NCBI GenBank assembly: GCA_016550395.1
Contig: JABXGY010000027.1
Coordinates: 1 to 17,808, forward strand
Direction of reading: 5' to 3'
Source: an archaeon
GTDB taxonomy: Archaea > Asgardarchaeota > Hermodarchaeia > Hermodarchaeales > Hermodarchaeaceae
Length of the DNA stretch: 17,808 nt
This document shows positions 1-6,693 of this stretch, one piece after another. A program made the position numbers and the translations under genes. The notes beneath the pieces are model-generated. The model was not told where the DNA came from. It searched no databases and saw nothing but the letters and a program-made list of their open reading frames with translations. Within the stretch, counting starts at the first letter, position 1. The number at the start of each line of letters is the position of its first letter.

Positions 1-870
1 TGGATCTTCGACATTCATCATGTCAACGAAAGAATAGATGCCAAGACGGTTGGTCTCATAAATGAATTGATCAATTGTATCCACAGAGGCTAACCCCGAT
101 ACAACCACTGCATCTGCCGACTCATCAAAGGCTAAATCAACCTCAACCTTTCCTACATCAAGAGTTTTCAAGTCAGCAACTAAGAATTTGTCTTTTGCTA
201 CTTCTCGTAAGTCACCAAGCACAGCCGTTCCGTAACGCTTGATAAGCGGAGTACCGGCCTCGAGAATTAGGTTATCACTTTTGGGTAATGCTGCAATGAT
301 CTTCTTGGTTTTTTCAAGGCTCGGAATATCTAAAGCAATCTGAAGATAGTGAGGTCGCCACAATCGTGGTACGCGAAAGCCCATGATGGGGTGAGTGGCA
401 CGATCCTTATCGTACATGATTTTATCCACCGGAGGATAGTTTGAAAGGGCGCGTTGAATTGAAAGCTTCGTCGCAGCATAGTTATAATGGTAGATTCTAC
501 GATAATCCTTCGCATCTGGATGAATAAACACACTGCAGATAACGACCCATTCGTCAGCCTTACCTTTCGGAATTATTCCTTCTTCCAAGGCATCCGCCAC
601 TGCTTTCGCCACAGCAGCTTGGGCGGGTCCAAATATTTTTTCAGCATCACCCATGTCCTTGACTGTTACCTTCGGGACAATCAGCGTATGGGGCTTGGGA
701 GGTAAATTGGGTCGAATCACCGCTAATAACGGCGAATGCCCATGTGATACATTGGTCATGCCCTGTGCAAAAGCGGTCCCCACGGGACCGGATTTCTCAC
801 CAATAATTAGATCAATATGGGCAATTTCCGGAGCTTTCCCCACCAGCGCTTCGCCGACAAGATATACCAT
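1..870 (-). CDS. fae-hps: Bifunctional formaldehyde-activating enzyme / 3-hexulose-6-phosphate synthase (Fae-Hps), 3' end outside the window
   Basis: The first 290 codons are present and the gene runs off the left edge. Residues 1-165 match Fae, which condenses formaldehyde with a tetrahydropterin: the segment AHIDLIIG carries the family's catalytic histidine (H18), followed by GPVGTAFAQ, LLAVIRPN and KIFGPAQAAVAKAV. From about residue 175 a second domain begins (LQIALDIPSLEK, LEAGTPLIKRYG, VADLKTLD, DMMNVEDP), which is the TIM-barrel orotidine-decarboxylase-fold HPS that interconverts ribulose 5-phosphate plus formaldehyde with hexulose 6-phosphate. The fused form is known from archaea, where HPS with PHI can make ribose phosphate without the oxidative pentose pathway and Fae captures the formaldehyde released. 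The ATG at 870 is the only sensible start: it matches the family N-terminus, and the ATG at 880 is in another frame. A weak GGGATGA lies upstream. Assignment is secure; the direction of flux in this organism is inference. Confidence 0.96.
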   Translation of the reverse strand, partial: MVYLVGEALVGKAPEIAHIDLIIGEKSGPVGTAFAQGMTNVSHGHSPLLAVIRPNLPPKPHTLIVPKVTVKDMGDAEKIFGPAQAAVAKAVADALEEGIIPKGKADEWVVICSVFIHPDAKDYRRIYHYNYAATKLSIQRALSNYPPVDKIMYDKDRATHPIMGFRVPRLWRPHYLQIALDIPSLEKTKKIIAALPKSDNLILEAGTPLIKRYGTAVLGDLREVAKDKFLVADLKTLDVGKVEVDLAFDESADAVVVSGLASVDTIDQFIYETNRLGIYSFVDMMNVEDP

Positions 871-917
871 GATTGGTCATCCCTAGTGCTAATTGCAATT
901 CCCATAACCCTACCCTC

Positions 918-944
918 CGTTATAATAACGTTTTGTGACAAAAC
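918..944 (-). promoter_or_regulatory. Two abutting palindromes upstream of fae-hps: TATA-like element and candidate operator
   Basis: Positions 918-930 read CGTTATAATAACG, a near-perfect palindrome with a TATA-like AT-rich core, 48-60 nt before the fae-hps start. It shares one base with a second palindrome at 930-944, GTTTTGTGACAAAAC, which has perfect 6-nt arms around a 3-nt spacer. In archaeal promoters a repressor or activator site often abuts the TATA/BRE element, so this looks like a regulated promoter for fae-hps. The symmetry is seen directly; the regulatory role is inferred. Confidence 0.5.
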
Positions 945-1238
945 AGATGCTTAAAATTCGGATAAAATTCTGTGAAACCTTTTCGCTCACCACGTAATTT
1001 CTCGTTGAAATAACAAATAATGATTAACCCAATTGGGATCTCCAGCGGCAGAATAAGTGTGAAGCTGCCACCCTTCTTTCTGATATTCAGCAATAACCCT
1101 AGCGATATTCTTGTGATGATTAACCTGCACACACACATATTCAAATTCAATATCTTTCACGATGAGTTCACCTATGATAACTCATTAAGAATACGAATAA
1201 AAGCATTAGCGACCCTATTATTCAGCTGGTGGGGACCT
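945..1238. other. Intergenic region between divergent fae-hps and the membrane-protein gene
   Basis: Together with the promoter palindromes this makes about 368 nt without a supported gene. Open frames cross it on both strands (76 codons minus at 920-1150; a 5' extension of the downstream plus-strand frame from 1020), but neither resembles a known protein or has a good ribosome-binding site. It must hold the promoter of the gene starting at 1239; I see no clear TATA box that I would single out. Confidence 0.4.
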
Positions 1239-1733
1239 ATGGTCAAATCAAAGCCAGATTATTCAGAGTATAGGAAACACATAATTTCCTTAGCTAGCGT
1301 GATGACATTTCTTGCGGGATTCACATTTACAGTGATTACTTTGCTTCTTACCCAACTTCCCGATCTAAGCAGTCTAGCATTATCGATAAATTTTCTGTGG
1401 CAGTTCACATTATTTTTTTTGGCCGTCTTGTTTTATCTAATGCTGTTTATAGTATTTTATTGTCTTGTCATCAGTATTATCTTGGTTCGAGACCTTATTC
1501 CTAAAGGCACAATGCCTACAGCAGCCAAAATCTACAATGTTGCCTATGCATTGATTTGGTTGTTGATTGGAATTCCGCTTAGTTTGATGTTCCTTCTTTG
1601 GAATTTAATATATCTGGCATTGGCAGCCGCAATTGTGTGGGTGTTGATTATCATTGTTTTATTCGGTTTAATTTTAAGACGTGGTCAAGTGCACATACAC
1701 CGCGTTCGTGAGAGACTTCATGGTGAAGAGTAA
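1239..1733 (+). CDS. Small four-helix integral membrane protein of unknown function
   Basis: I do not recognise a family. The protein of 164 residues has a short charged N-terminus (MVKSKPDYSEYRKH), then hydrophobic segments at about residues 15-38, 51-83 (long, perhaps a bent or re-entrant helix), 100-121 and 125-147, and a basic C-terminal tail (RRGQVHIHRVRERLHGEE). The frame is open back to an ATG at 1020, but I prefer ATG 1239: it is preceded by GGTGGGGA at close spacing, and the first 73 residues of the longer version look like random translation. The basic tail suggests a cytoplasmic C-terminus by the positive-inside rule. It is divergent from fae-hps and upstream of a winged-helix regulator gene, and nothing in the context fixes a function. 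Confidence 0.7.
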   Translation: MVKSKPDYSEYRKHIISLASVMTFLAGFTFTVITLLLTQLPDLSSLALSINFLWQFTLFFLAVLFYLMLFIVFYCLVISIILVRDLIPKGTMPTAAKIYNVAYALIWLLIGIPLSLMFLLWNLIYLALAAAIVWVLIIIVLFGLILRRGQVHIHRVRERLHGEE

Positions 1734-1814
1734 GGAAGAAGATAAACGTGATGTAATATTCTCTGCATTATTGACCTAATCTTTTGTTATAAGGTTTGTA
1801 ATTATATTTTACAC

Positions 1815-1840
1815 TCACAGTCACCTGTGATGATATACAA
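1815..1840 (+). promoter_or_regulatory. Inverted repeat plus TATA-like box before the winged-helix gene
   Basis: TCACAG-TCAC-CTGTGA (1815-1830) is a perfect 6-nt inverted repeat with a 4-nt spacer, directly followed by the TATA-like TGATATACAA (1831-1840). A TATA box there predicts transcription from about 1862, just before the ATG at 1877. A dyad touching a TATA box, upstream of a gene for a DNA-binding protein, suggests an autoregulatory operator. An alternative TATA-like element (GTTATAAGG) lies near 1786-1794. Confidence 0.4.
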
Positions 1841-1876
1841 TCAATCATTTTTCATTTCAGACAAGGTATTGTCGCA

Positions 1877-2032
1877 ATGAATAGACCAAATATCTTGACC
1901 AAAACGTTAATACTGCAGGATTTCTACCGACTCTTCACCGGATTCCTAATTACTATGGAGGTGACGTGTATGGCAACTGATCATGATGGGGTTGGCTGCG
2001 AAATCCTCCAACGGAGACAGGCTCTTCGATAA
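1877..2032 (+). other. Short ORF (51 codons) overlapping the winged-helix gene in another frame
   Basis: ATG 1877 opens a frame that ends at TAA 2030-2032 and contains a second in-frame ATG at 1970. That second ATG has the strongest Shine-Dalgarno in the area, GGAGGTGA at 1957-1964, with 5 nt spacing. It would encode only 20 residues before the stop. The winged-helix frame begins at 1983, one base out of register. So either this is a leader peptide, or the two frames are one gene split by a single-base difference; the run of four Gs at 1988-1991 is the natural place. With one G fewer, ATG 1970 would read straight into the winged-helix frame. Confidence 0.4.
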
Positions 2033-2369
2033 TTTACATTCGACACCACATTTTCATTATCTCTTCTTTCATCTAGCCTATGCTTTCACTCAATTAGCTA
2101 AAGCGCGCTTAACACCAAAACAACTTCACTTATTATTTGAAACTCATCAAACTCTTCGTTACAATCCCGATCTTTCACCAACAGCACTTGCAGATCGTCT
2201 GTCAAAGAAACTACGGATACCACTTAGTACAATCAAGTTTAACTTGGCAATTCTGAAAGGCGCAGGCTTGCTCGAAACAAAGCCCGCAGGTAAACAGCAA
2301 ACTACCGCTCACTTGTCTTATGGTGGCCAACTACTCATTCAACTTTTGCCCGAACCAAAAATTGGATAA
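1983..2369 (+). CDS. Winged-helix DNA-binding protein (ArsR/MarR-like size), start uncertain
   Basis: A 128-residue protein with a C-terminal winged helix-turn-helix. LTPKQLHLLFETHQTLRYNP forms helices, followed by LSPTALADRLSKKL and PLSTIKFNLAILKGAGLLE as the HTH, and a wing (AGKQQTTAHLSYGGQLLIQLL). The first 30 residues are rich in aromatic residues and histidine (HFHYLFFHLAYAF). The ligand and targets are unknown. ATG 1983 or ATG 1986 opens this frame but sits 18 nt from the only good Shine-Dalgarno, which instead serves ATG 1970 in another frame; the N-terminus is therefore doubtful. The next gene, gap, converges from the other strand with a hairpin between them. The HTH call is fairly firm; any finer family assignment is not. 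Confidence 0.72.
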   Translation: MMGLAAKSSNGDRLFDNLHSTPHFHYLFFHLAYAFTQLAKARLTPKQLHLLFETHQTLRYNPDLSPTALADRLSKKLRIPLSTIKFNLAILKGAGLLETKPAGKQQTTAHLSYGGQLLIQLLPEPKIG

Positions 2370-2379
2370 CTAAGAATTA

Positions 2380-2420
2380 GACTACGAGGCTCTTCGAAGA
2401 GCCCTCGTGTCTTTATTTTT
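2380..2420. terminator. Hairpin terminator shared by convergent genes
   Basis: A long inverted repeat centred on GCTCTTCGAAGAGC, with outer arms ACGAG (2384-2388) and CTCGT (2404-2408) and a one-base bulge, fills the gap between the winged-helix gene and gap. It is followed on the plus strand by TTTATTTTTT running into the gap stop codon. Its position between two converging stop codons suggests termination, at least for the plus-strand transcript. Confidence 0.6.
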
Positions 2421-3424
2421 TACAAGTGTTTAGCTACCAATTGAGTTAATTCGACAAGTCTTTGGCTGAAACCTGACTCATTATCATACCAGGATACAAC
2501 ATGCGCGAAGTTATCATTTAGTACTTCAGTAAGTTCGCTGTCAAAGATAGATGAATGAGTGTTACCAATTATATCTGTAGAGACTAGAGGTTCTTCGTTA
2601 TATTGGAGAATGCCTTTGAGATATGATTCTGCTGCTTTTCGGAAGACTTGGTTTATTTCATCCTTTGTAGTAGTTTTATCGAGTTCGATGCTAAGATCAA
2701 TAATTGATCCATCTGGTACAGGTACACGGTAGGCCATGGCGGCAAGTTTGCCTTTGAGTTGTGGGAATAAGCGAATAATAGCTTTTGCTGCTCCTGTTGT
2801 GGTAGGGATGATATTGATAGCCGCTGCGCGGGCACGGCGGTAGTCTTTATGAATAGCGTCAAGTAGGGATTGATCGAGGGTGTAACCGTGAATGGTAGAC
2901 ATGAATCCCTGTTTTATTCCATAGTTGTCCATGAGGACTTTGATTACGGGGGCAAAACAATTAGTAGTGCATGAGGCATTAGAGATAATATGGTGGTTGT
3001 CAGGATCGTAGGTGTCGTCATTAACCCCAAGGACAAACATGGCATCTTCGCCACGTCCTGGTGCTGAGATGATGACTTTTTGTGCACCAGCCTTCTGGTG
3101 CAAAGCGGCTTTGTCACGATCTCGAAATACGCCGGTGGCTTCGATGGCGATGGCGACATTGAGTTTCTTCCAGGGGAGCACAGAAGGATCTCGCTCTTTG
3201 TATATTTTTATTGAATGCTTATCGATTATTATTTCATCTTTCGTGGCCTTAATAGTGCCAGGGTATTGTCCATAGATTGAATCGTAACGTAAAAGGTGTG
3301 CAAGAATTTGGGGGTCACCTAAATCGTTTGCTGCAACGACATCTAAGTCTTTGATTTTTAGAGCGCTACGGAGGAAGTTTCGACCGATGCGACCAAGGCC
3401 GTTGATAGCAACTTTTACAGCCAT
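2420..3424 (-). CDS. gap: Glyceraldehyde-3-phosphate dehydrogenase, bacterial/eukaryotic type
   Basis: A full-length 334-residue phosphorylating GAPDH, interconverting glyceraldehyde 3-phosphate and 1,3-bisphosphoglycerate. It has the Rossmann start INGLGRIGRNFLR, the catalytic Cys152 in SNASCTTNC, His179 in STIHGYT, the TTTGAAKA phosphate loop and the SWYDNESGFS C-terminal signature. This is the bacterial class, not the archaeal class II enzyme, so transfer from bacteria at some time is likely. N33-D34-L35 near the adenosine ribose favours NAD, but the position usually Leu-Pro in NAD enzymes (before HKD) is Ala190-Ile191, so the cofactor is not certain. GGAGGG precedes the ATG at good spacing. 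A neighbouring TATA element indicates its own promoter. Whether it works in glycolysis or gluconeogenesis cannot be told from the sequence. Confidence 0.97.
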   Translation of the reverse strand: MAVKVAINGLGRIGRNFLRSALKIKDLDVVAANDLGDPQILAHLLRYDSIYGQYPGTIKATKDEIIIDKHSIKIYKERDPSVLPWKKLNVAIAIEATGVFRDRDKAALHQKAGAQKVIISAPGRGEDAMFVLGVNDDTYDPDNHHIISNASCTTNCFAPVIKVLMDNYGIKQGFMSTIHGYTLDQSLLDAIHKDYRRARAAAINIIPTTTGAAKAIIRLFPQLKGKLAAMAYRVPVPDGSIIDLSIELDKTTTKDEINQVFRKAAESYLKGILQYNEEPLVSTDIIGNTHSSIFDSELTEVLNDNFAHVVSWYDNESGFSQRLVELTQLVAKHL

Positions 3425-3465
3425 AAAGTATCCCTCCAGGGGATTGACGATTCAATATTTTATGG

Positions 3466-3479
3466 CTATAAGTGTTTCC
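3466..3479 (-). promoter_or_regulatory. Putative gap promoter (BRE/TATA)
   Basis: On the minus strand this reads GGAAACACTTATAG: a purine-rich BRE-like stretch followed by a TATA-like CTTATAG, about 45 nt before the gap ATG. That leaves a leader long enough to include the GGAGGG ribosome-binding site. Confidence 0.45.
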
Positions 3480-3540
3480 TGTTTTTTTCACATCTGAATT
3501 CTCGGTAATTTAACCGGTTTATTGAGAAAAAGGGAGAAAA

Positions 3541-3888
3541 CTAAATCTGTTCTATGATACTCTTAGGAAGGGTCTCACGAGCAAGAAGATAAACAATGGA
3601 AAGGAGAAAAAGATCGAAGTCAGCAAGACCTTCGATATTCGCCCAAGGTTTTGATTCCAAGGTGACACATAGAATTTTAGGTTCTTTTTCTTCTTGTAGC
3701 ACAGAAACATGGCCCATTTTTAAATCGACTTCGAAAGTCGCTTCTTCCCGTTCAATGAGTAAGCGATTCCCACGAATTGTGAAGCCGGCGGATTTGAGAA
3801 CTTGTTTGAGCCGTTCGAGATTACGACTCTGAGTGGGTTTCGGCTTTCCTGTTACTTGAAGATCTCGTTTTCGTCGGAGATCGTGCAT
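3541..3888 (-). CDS. Hypothetical protein, 115 residues
   Basis: I do not recognise this protein. It has a basic N-terminus (MHDLRRKRDLQVTGKPKPTQSR), a short helix (LERLKQVLKSAGF), alternating strand-like segments (TIRGNRLLIEREEATFEVDLKMGHVSVL, split by charged turns) and a hydrophobic C-terminal helix (LADFDLFLLSIVYLLARETL). It has no signal peptide. ATG 3888 is the only start: the same frame continues upstream for about 25 codons with a plausible Ser/Arg/Asn-rich sequence, then meets TGA, without any ATG, GTG or TTG. A TATA-like CTTATAT lies about 110 nt upstream (4000-4007). It sits between gap and the profilin gene on the same strand, 155 nt from the latter, so shared transcription is possible but not shown. 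Confidence 0.6.
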   Translation of the reverse strand: MHDLRRKRDLQVTGKPKPTQSRNLERLKQVLKSAGFTIRGNRLLIEREEATFEVDLKMGHVSVLQEEKEPKILCVTLESKPWANIEGLADFDLFLLSIVYLLARETLPKSIIEQI

Positions 3889-4043
3889 CCATTGTTCACT
3901 TTCCGCTTCATTAGTGTGATGTGTTTTCGAAGACCCTCTGTTAGAACGAGAAGGAGAATTGATAGAGATTCACACTCCAAGACGAAAGTCGATTCATTTG
4001 ATATAAGGGAGCAGGTTGGAACAGATTTGCCTAACAAGAATTC

Positions 4044-4415
4044 TTACATGAATCCTCCGATATTGGCTGATGCCTTGGCAATTTCAACGAAAGCGCCTTG
4101 AACATCACCCTGAGGAGAAACATAGGCAATTACATATCCTTTGTCTCGTGCAGCAGTAATAACAATTGAACCCTGACCACGGACATTTGTTGCTACGAGA
4201 TGATGGTCTGTTGCTTGGATTGTACTATATTTGACTCCCTGGATAGTAATACTTGGCGGTTTACTTTGCACTGCTGAAAGAATTTCATGACCTGCAACTG
4301 TCCAATTGGGAGTAGTGAAAAGCACAGTTCCATCAATTCTAATGACTGAAACGGCCATAATTGTATTATCTACTTGCTGCATGTAGTTGACCCAAGCTTG
4401 GATATTATCCGACAT
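4044..4415 (-). CDS. Profilin (Asgard actin-binding protein)
   Basis: The 123-residue protein matches profilin in length and in the order of its motifs. An N-terminal W8-x-x-Y11 corresponds to the Trp-x-x-Tyr of eukaryotic profilins; then AVSVIRIDGTVLFTTP aligns with the family's A-I-I-x-x-D-G-S-V-W segment. PPSITIQGVKYSTIQA matches the G-x-K-Y-x-V-I strand, RGQGSIVITAARDKGYVIAYV the K-G-x-G-G-I-x-I-x-K-T core, and the C-terminal helix ends in GGF as in several protist profilins. Profilins bind actin monomers and control filament growth; Asgard profilins are known to bind eukaryotic actin in vitro. The Trp after DG-x-V, part of the polyproline pocket in eukaryotes, is Leu here. GAGGTG lies 12 nt before the ATG. 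A roadblock/LC7 domain is the main alternative, less likely because of the W-x-x-Y start and the G-V-K-Y strand. Confidence 0.8.
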   Translation of the reverse strand: MSDNIQAWVNYMQQVDNTIMAVSVIRIDGTVLFTTPNWTVAGHEILSAVQSKPPSITIQGVKYSTIQATDHHLVATNVRGQGSIVITAARDKGYVIAYVSPQGDVQGAFVEIAKASANIGGFM

Positions 4416-4501
4416 GTTATGCCAACACCTCTCACTACAGGGATGTAATTGATTTATTAAGACATTTTTGGTATCGATAATAAAGGTTCTGGCGGAATGC
4501 T

Positions 4502-4783
4502 ATGATACACCCACACGATAAGGGAACCTTACTCGTCATTCGAGTAAAGCCACGATCAAAAAGACAAGCCATCAGATTAGATAAGGAAACTATCTGTCAA
4601 GTTCACGTCAAGGCACCACCAATACATGGTCGGGCTAATGCCGAAGTTCAAAATCTTGTAGCCAAACACCTTGAGATTTCACCAACAAAAGTGAAAATCT
4701 TATCCGGAAAAAAGGCTGCAAATAAGACTTTACTTATTGAGGGAATGGATCCTGAAGCAGTTCGTTCCGCTTTAACCAGGTAA
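4502..4783 (+). CDS. YggU/DUF167 family protein
   Basis: This 93-residue protein has the full DUF167 (UPF0235) pattern: the strand LLVIRVKPRSKRQAI, then VHVKAPPIHGRANAEVQNLVAKHLEISPTKVKILSGKKAANKTLLIEG (quoted family core: P-P-x-x-G-x-A-N-x-E followed by S-G-x-x-x-x-x-K). The family is widespread in bacteria and archaea and its biochemical role is not established. It is divergent from the profilin gene (86 nt apart) and its stop codon lies only 3 nt from that of the converging DNA ligase gene. GGCGG precedes the ATG by about 6 nt. Confidence 0.9.
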   Translation: MIHPHDKGTLLVIRVKPRSKRQAIRLDKETICQVHVKAPPIHGRANAEVQNLVAKHLEISPTKVKILSGKKAANKTLLIEGMDPEAVRSALTR

Positions 4784-4786
4784 CTA

Positions 4787-6562
4787 TCATTTTCCGACCT
4801 TTTTTTGCGCTTCATAAGCTGTGATAATGTCACTGACTCCCGTAGCTTCCTCTGGCGATTTATCATATCGCCAAGTCCCATCAAAGCGTGGAAACCGAAT
4901 TGCTAATCCCTCATTTGGTGCCACTTGATTAAACGCACAAGTGTGCACAGGACTACGAGTAATCTCATCACCTACTACTTGGAATACTAACATTGGACGA
5001 AACCAAACATCAGCTTTCATCTTCGAATCTACCAAGGGATCTTTTTTGGTCAAACGGTGTTCATGAAATCTTTCAGGAAGCTGCTCAAGTTCCTCGTCAC
5101 TAAATCCAGTTCCGACTTTACACACTGTTTTGAATTCACCACTTTCTTCATCACGAACTGCTGCAAGAAGCGCGCCATAGGTTTTTGCCCGTCGCCCCCG
5201 ACCCCAGAATGCCCCTACAACAACGAGGTCTACTGGTCCAATAGCCTGTGCCTGATAAGATTCTTTCAGTTTCACCCAAAGCCAACTTCGTGCTCCTGCC
5301 CGGTATATGGAATCTGTGCTTGTTGACTTAATAATGAGGCCTTCACTCCCATGATCTAGTGCATCTTGGAACATATTCTCAATTTCACTAGTCGAGAAGA
5401 GTTCTTTTGCAGGAACCATACGCGTATAATCACTTGTTTGAACAATATCCTTGAGGACCTTGCGACGTTCTAAATACGATTTGCGAGTTAAATCAGTACC
5501 CTCAGCGTAAAGACATTCAAAGAAAAAAAGTGCTACTGGAATCTCCTTTACCATTTCATTAATTTTGTATTTTCTTCGCCGGCGCATAAGTACTTGAAAT
5601 GGTAACAATTTTTCTGGATTATTCTTATCAACGGCCACTGCTTCCCCTTCTACTATACAGGTTTTTGCTTTCAGATGCTTTCGAGCAATACGAATAACGT
5701 CCGGGTACATAGAAGAGATTTCCTCGAGGCGTCGTGAAAAAATTGTGATATTATCCCCATCCTTATGGATCTGCATTCGTTCGCCATCAAGTTTCCATTC
5801 ACCTGATAATTTCCCTTCAAGTTTTTCCACAATTTCTTGAGGTGTTGATAATTTTTGAGCAGCCATCATCCGGATAGGTTTACCCAAACTTACTTTGACA
5901 AGCTCAACAGCTTTTAGTCCTTCAGAGGCAATTAGACCAGCAACATATCCTAAATCACTAGTAAGATTATAAGCCCGTTCAATTATCTGTCGATGCTCCT
6001 TCCCGCCAGCAAAGGCAACAGCAAGTGCATCAAGTACTGTCATCTCAGCAATCCCCAACCTCAATGCCCCTGTTACTGTTCGAAGCAGATATCGCGCTTC
6101 CAATGGGACTGCGGCGTTGATTAAACCAGCTAAAGTTCGAATTTTGAAATCCGCGCTTCCTGTTCCTTGAGCTGCCGCAATTTTCACTAAGGAACTGTAG
6201 ACTTGTTGAATTTCAAGTGGGGTCTGGAATAGGGCTGCTTGGCGTTTTTCTGTAAGTAATTGCTCACATGCAGTGCCAATGTCACCTGTTGTGTTGACAA
6301 CTTCAGCGACTTGTTGGTTCTTGATACCCAGGGCAATGGCTATTGCGTTGATAGCCATTTTCTCAGCGATTCCAATTTCTGGTTTGCCAGTCCAATCTGG
6401 ATAGAGTTTCCCTTGGGTAAGATAGACGACCTGACTGATCGTTTCAGCTTTTGTAACTTGAGCTAGTTTTGTAAGTAGTTCAGCCAAGATGTCAATCATT
6501 TCTAACCGTTTAGGTGTAGTTTCTAATCGGTTGTAAAATTGGGAAAGTTCACGATACTGCAT
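4787..6562 (-). CDS. lig: ATP-dependent DNA ligase
   Basis: At 591 residues this is the usual archaeal/eukaryal-type replicative ligase length. An all-helical N-terminal DNA-binding domain (about 1-215) is followed by the adenylation domain, with motif I EWKLDGER and the AMP-accepting Lys257, motif III around IVEGEAVA (304-310), the FFFEC segment, motif IV DHGSEGLIIKS with Glu407, and motif V WLWVKLK with Lys431/433. The C-terminal OB domain ends with RFPRF (motif VI region, 556-560). It seals nicks and Okazaki fragments through ligase-AMP and DNA-AMP intermediates. The ATG at 6562 gives a standard N-terminus (MQYRELSQFYNRLE). It is divergent from the radical SAM gene, with a 131-nt shared upstream region containing a TATA-like TTATTTAATC on its strand near 6615-6625. 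Confidence 0.97.
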   Translation of the reverse strand: MQYRELSQFYNRLETTPKRLEMIDILAELLTKLAQVTKAETISQVVYLTQGKLYPDWTGKPEIGIAEKMAINAIAIALGIKNQQVAEVVNTTGDIGTACEQLLTEKRQAALFQTPLEIQQVYSSLVKIAAAQGTGSADFKIRTLAGLINAAVPLEARYLLRTVTGALRLGIAEMTVLDALAVAFAGGKEHRQIIERAYNLTSDLGYVAGLIASEGLKAVELVKVSLGKPIRMMAAQKLSTPQEIVEKLEGKLSGEWKLDGERMQIHKDGDNITIFSRRLEEISSMYPDVIRIARKHLKAKTCIVEGEAVAVDKNNPEKLLPFQVLMRRRRKYKINEMVKEIPVALFFFECLYAEGTDLTRKSYLERRKVLKDIVQTSDYTRMVPAKELFSTSEIENMFQDALDHGSEGLIIKSTSTDSIYRAGARSWLWVKLKESYQAQAIGPVDLVVVGAFWGRGRRAKTYGALLAAVRDEESGEFKTVCKVGTGFSDEELEQLPERFHEHRLTKKDPLVDSKMKADVWFRPMLVFQVVGDEITRSPVHTCAFNQVAPNEGLAIRFPRFDGTWRYDKSPEEATGVSDIITAYEAQKKVGK

Positions 6563-6693
6563 ATCTAATCGCCGATAATCAAAGGTGGTTAGTAGACAAA
6601 AAGATACCTTTCGATTAAATAAGTTACAGCGGAAGTCTTTTGCCTCAGTGAATCCATTTTCAGAGAAAGAAGTATATTACGTCGTTTGTTGGT

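Noticed and set aside
920..1150. 76-codon minus-strand frame in the fae-hps upstream region
   Set aside because: It covers the promoter palindromes, has no family resemblance and no ribosome-binding site.
1020..1238. 73-residue N-terminal extension of the membrane protein
   Set aside because: No ribosome-binding site, no recognisable sequence, and a good one before ATG 1239.
3012..3275. Plus-strand frame inside gap
   Set aside because: Shadow of a fully conserved gene.
4044..4415. Roadblock/LC7 domain protein
   Set aside because: Length and alternating strand pattern fit, and such proteins are common in Asgard archaea, but W-x-x-Y at the start, the G-V-K-Y strand and the G-F end match profilin better.
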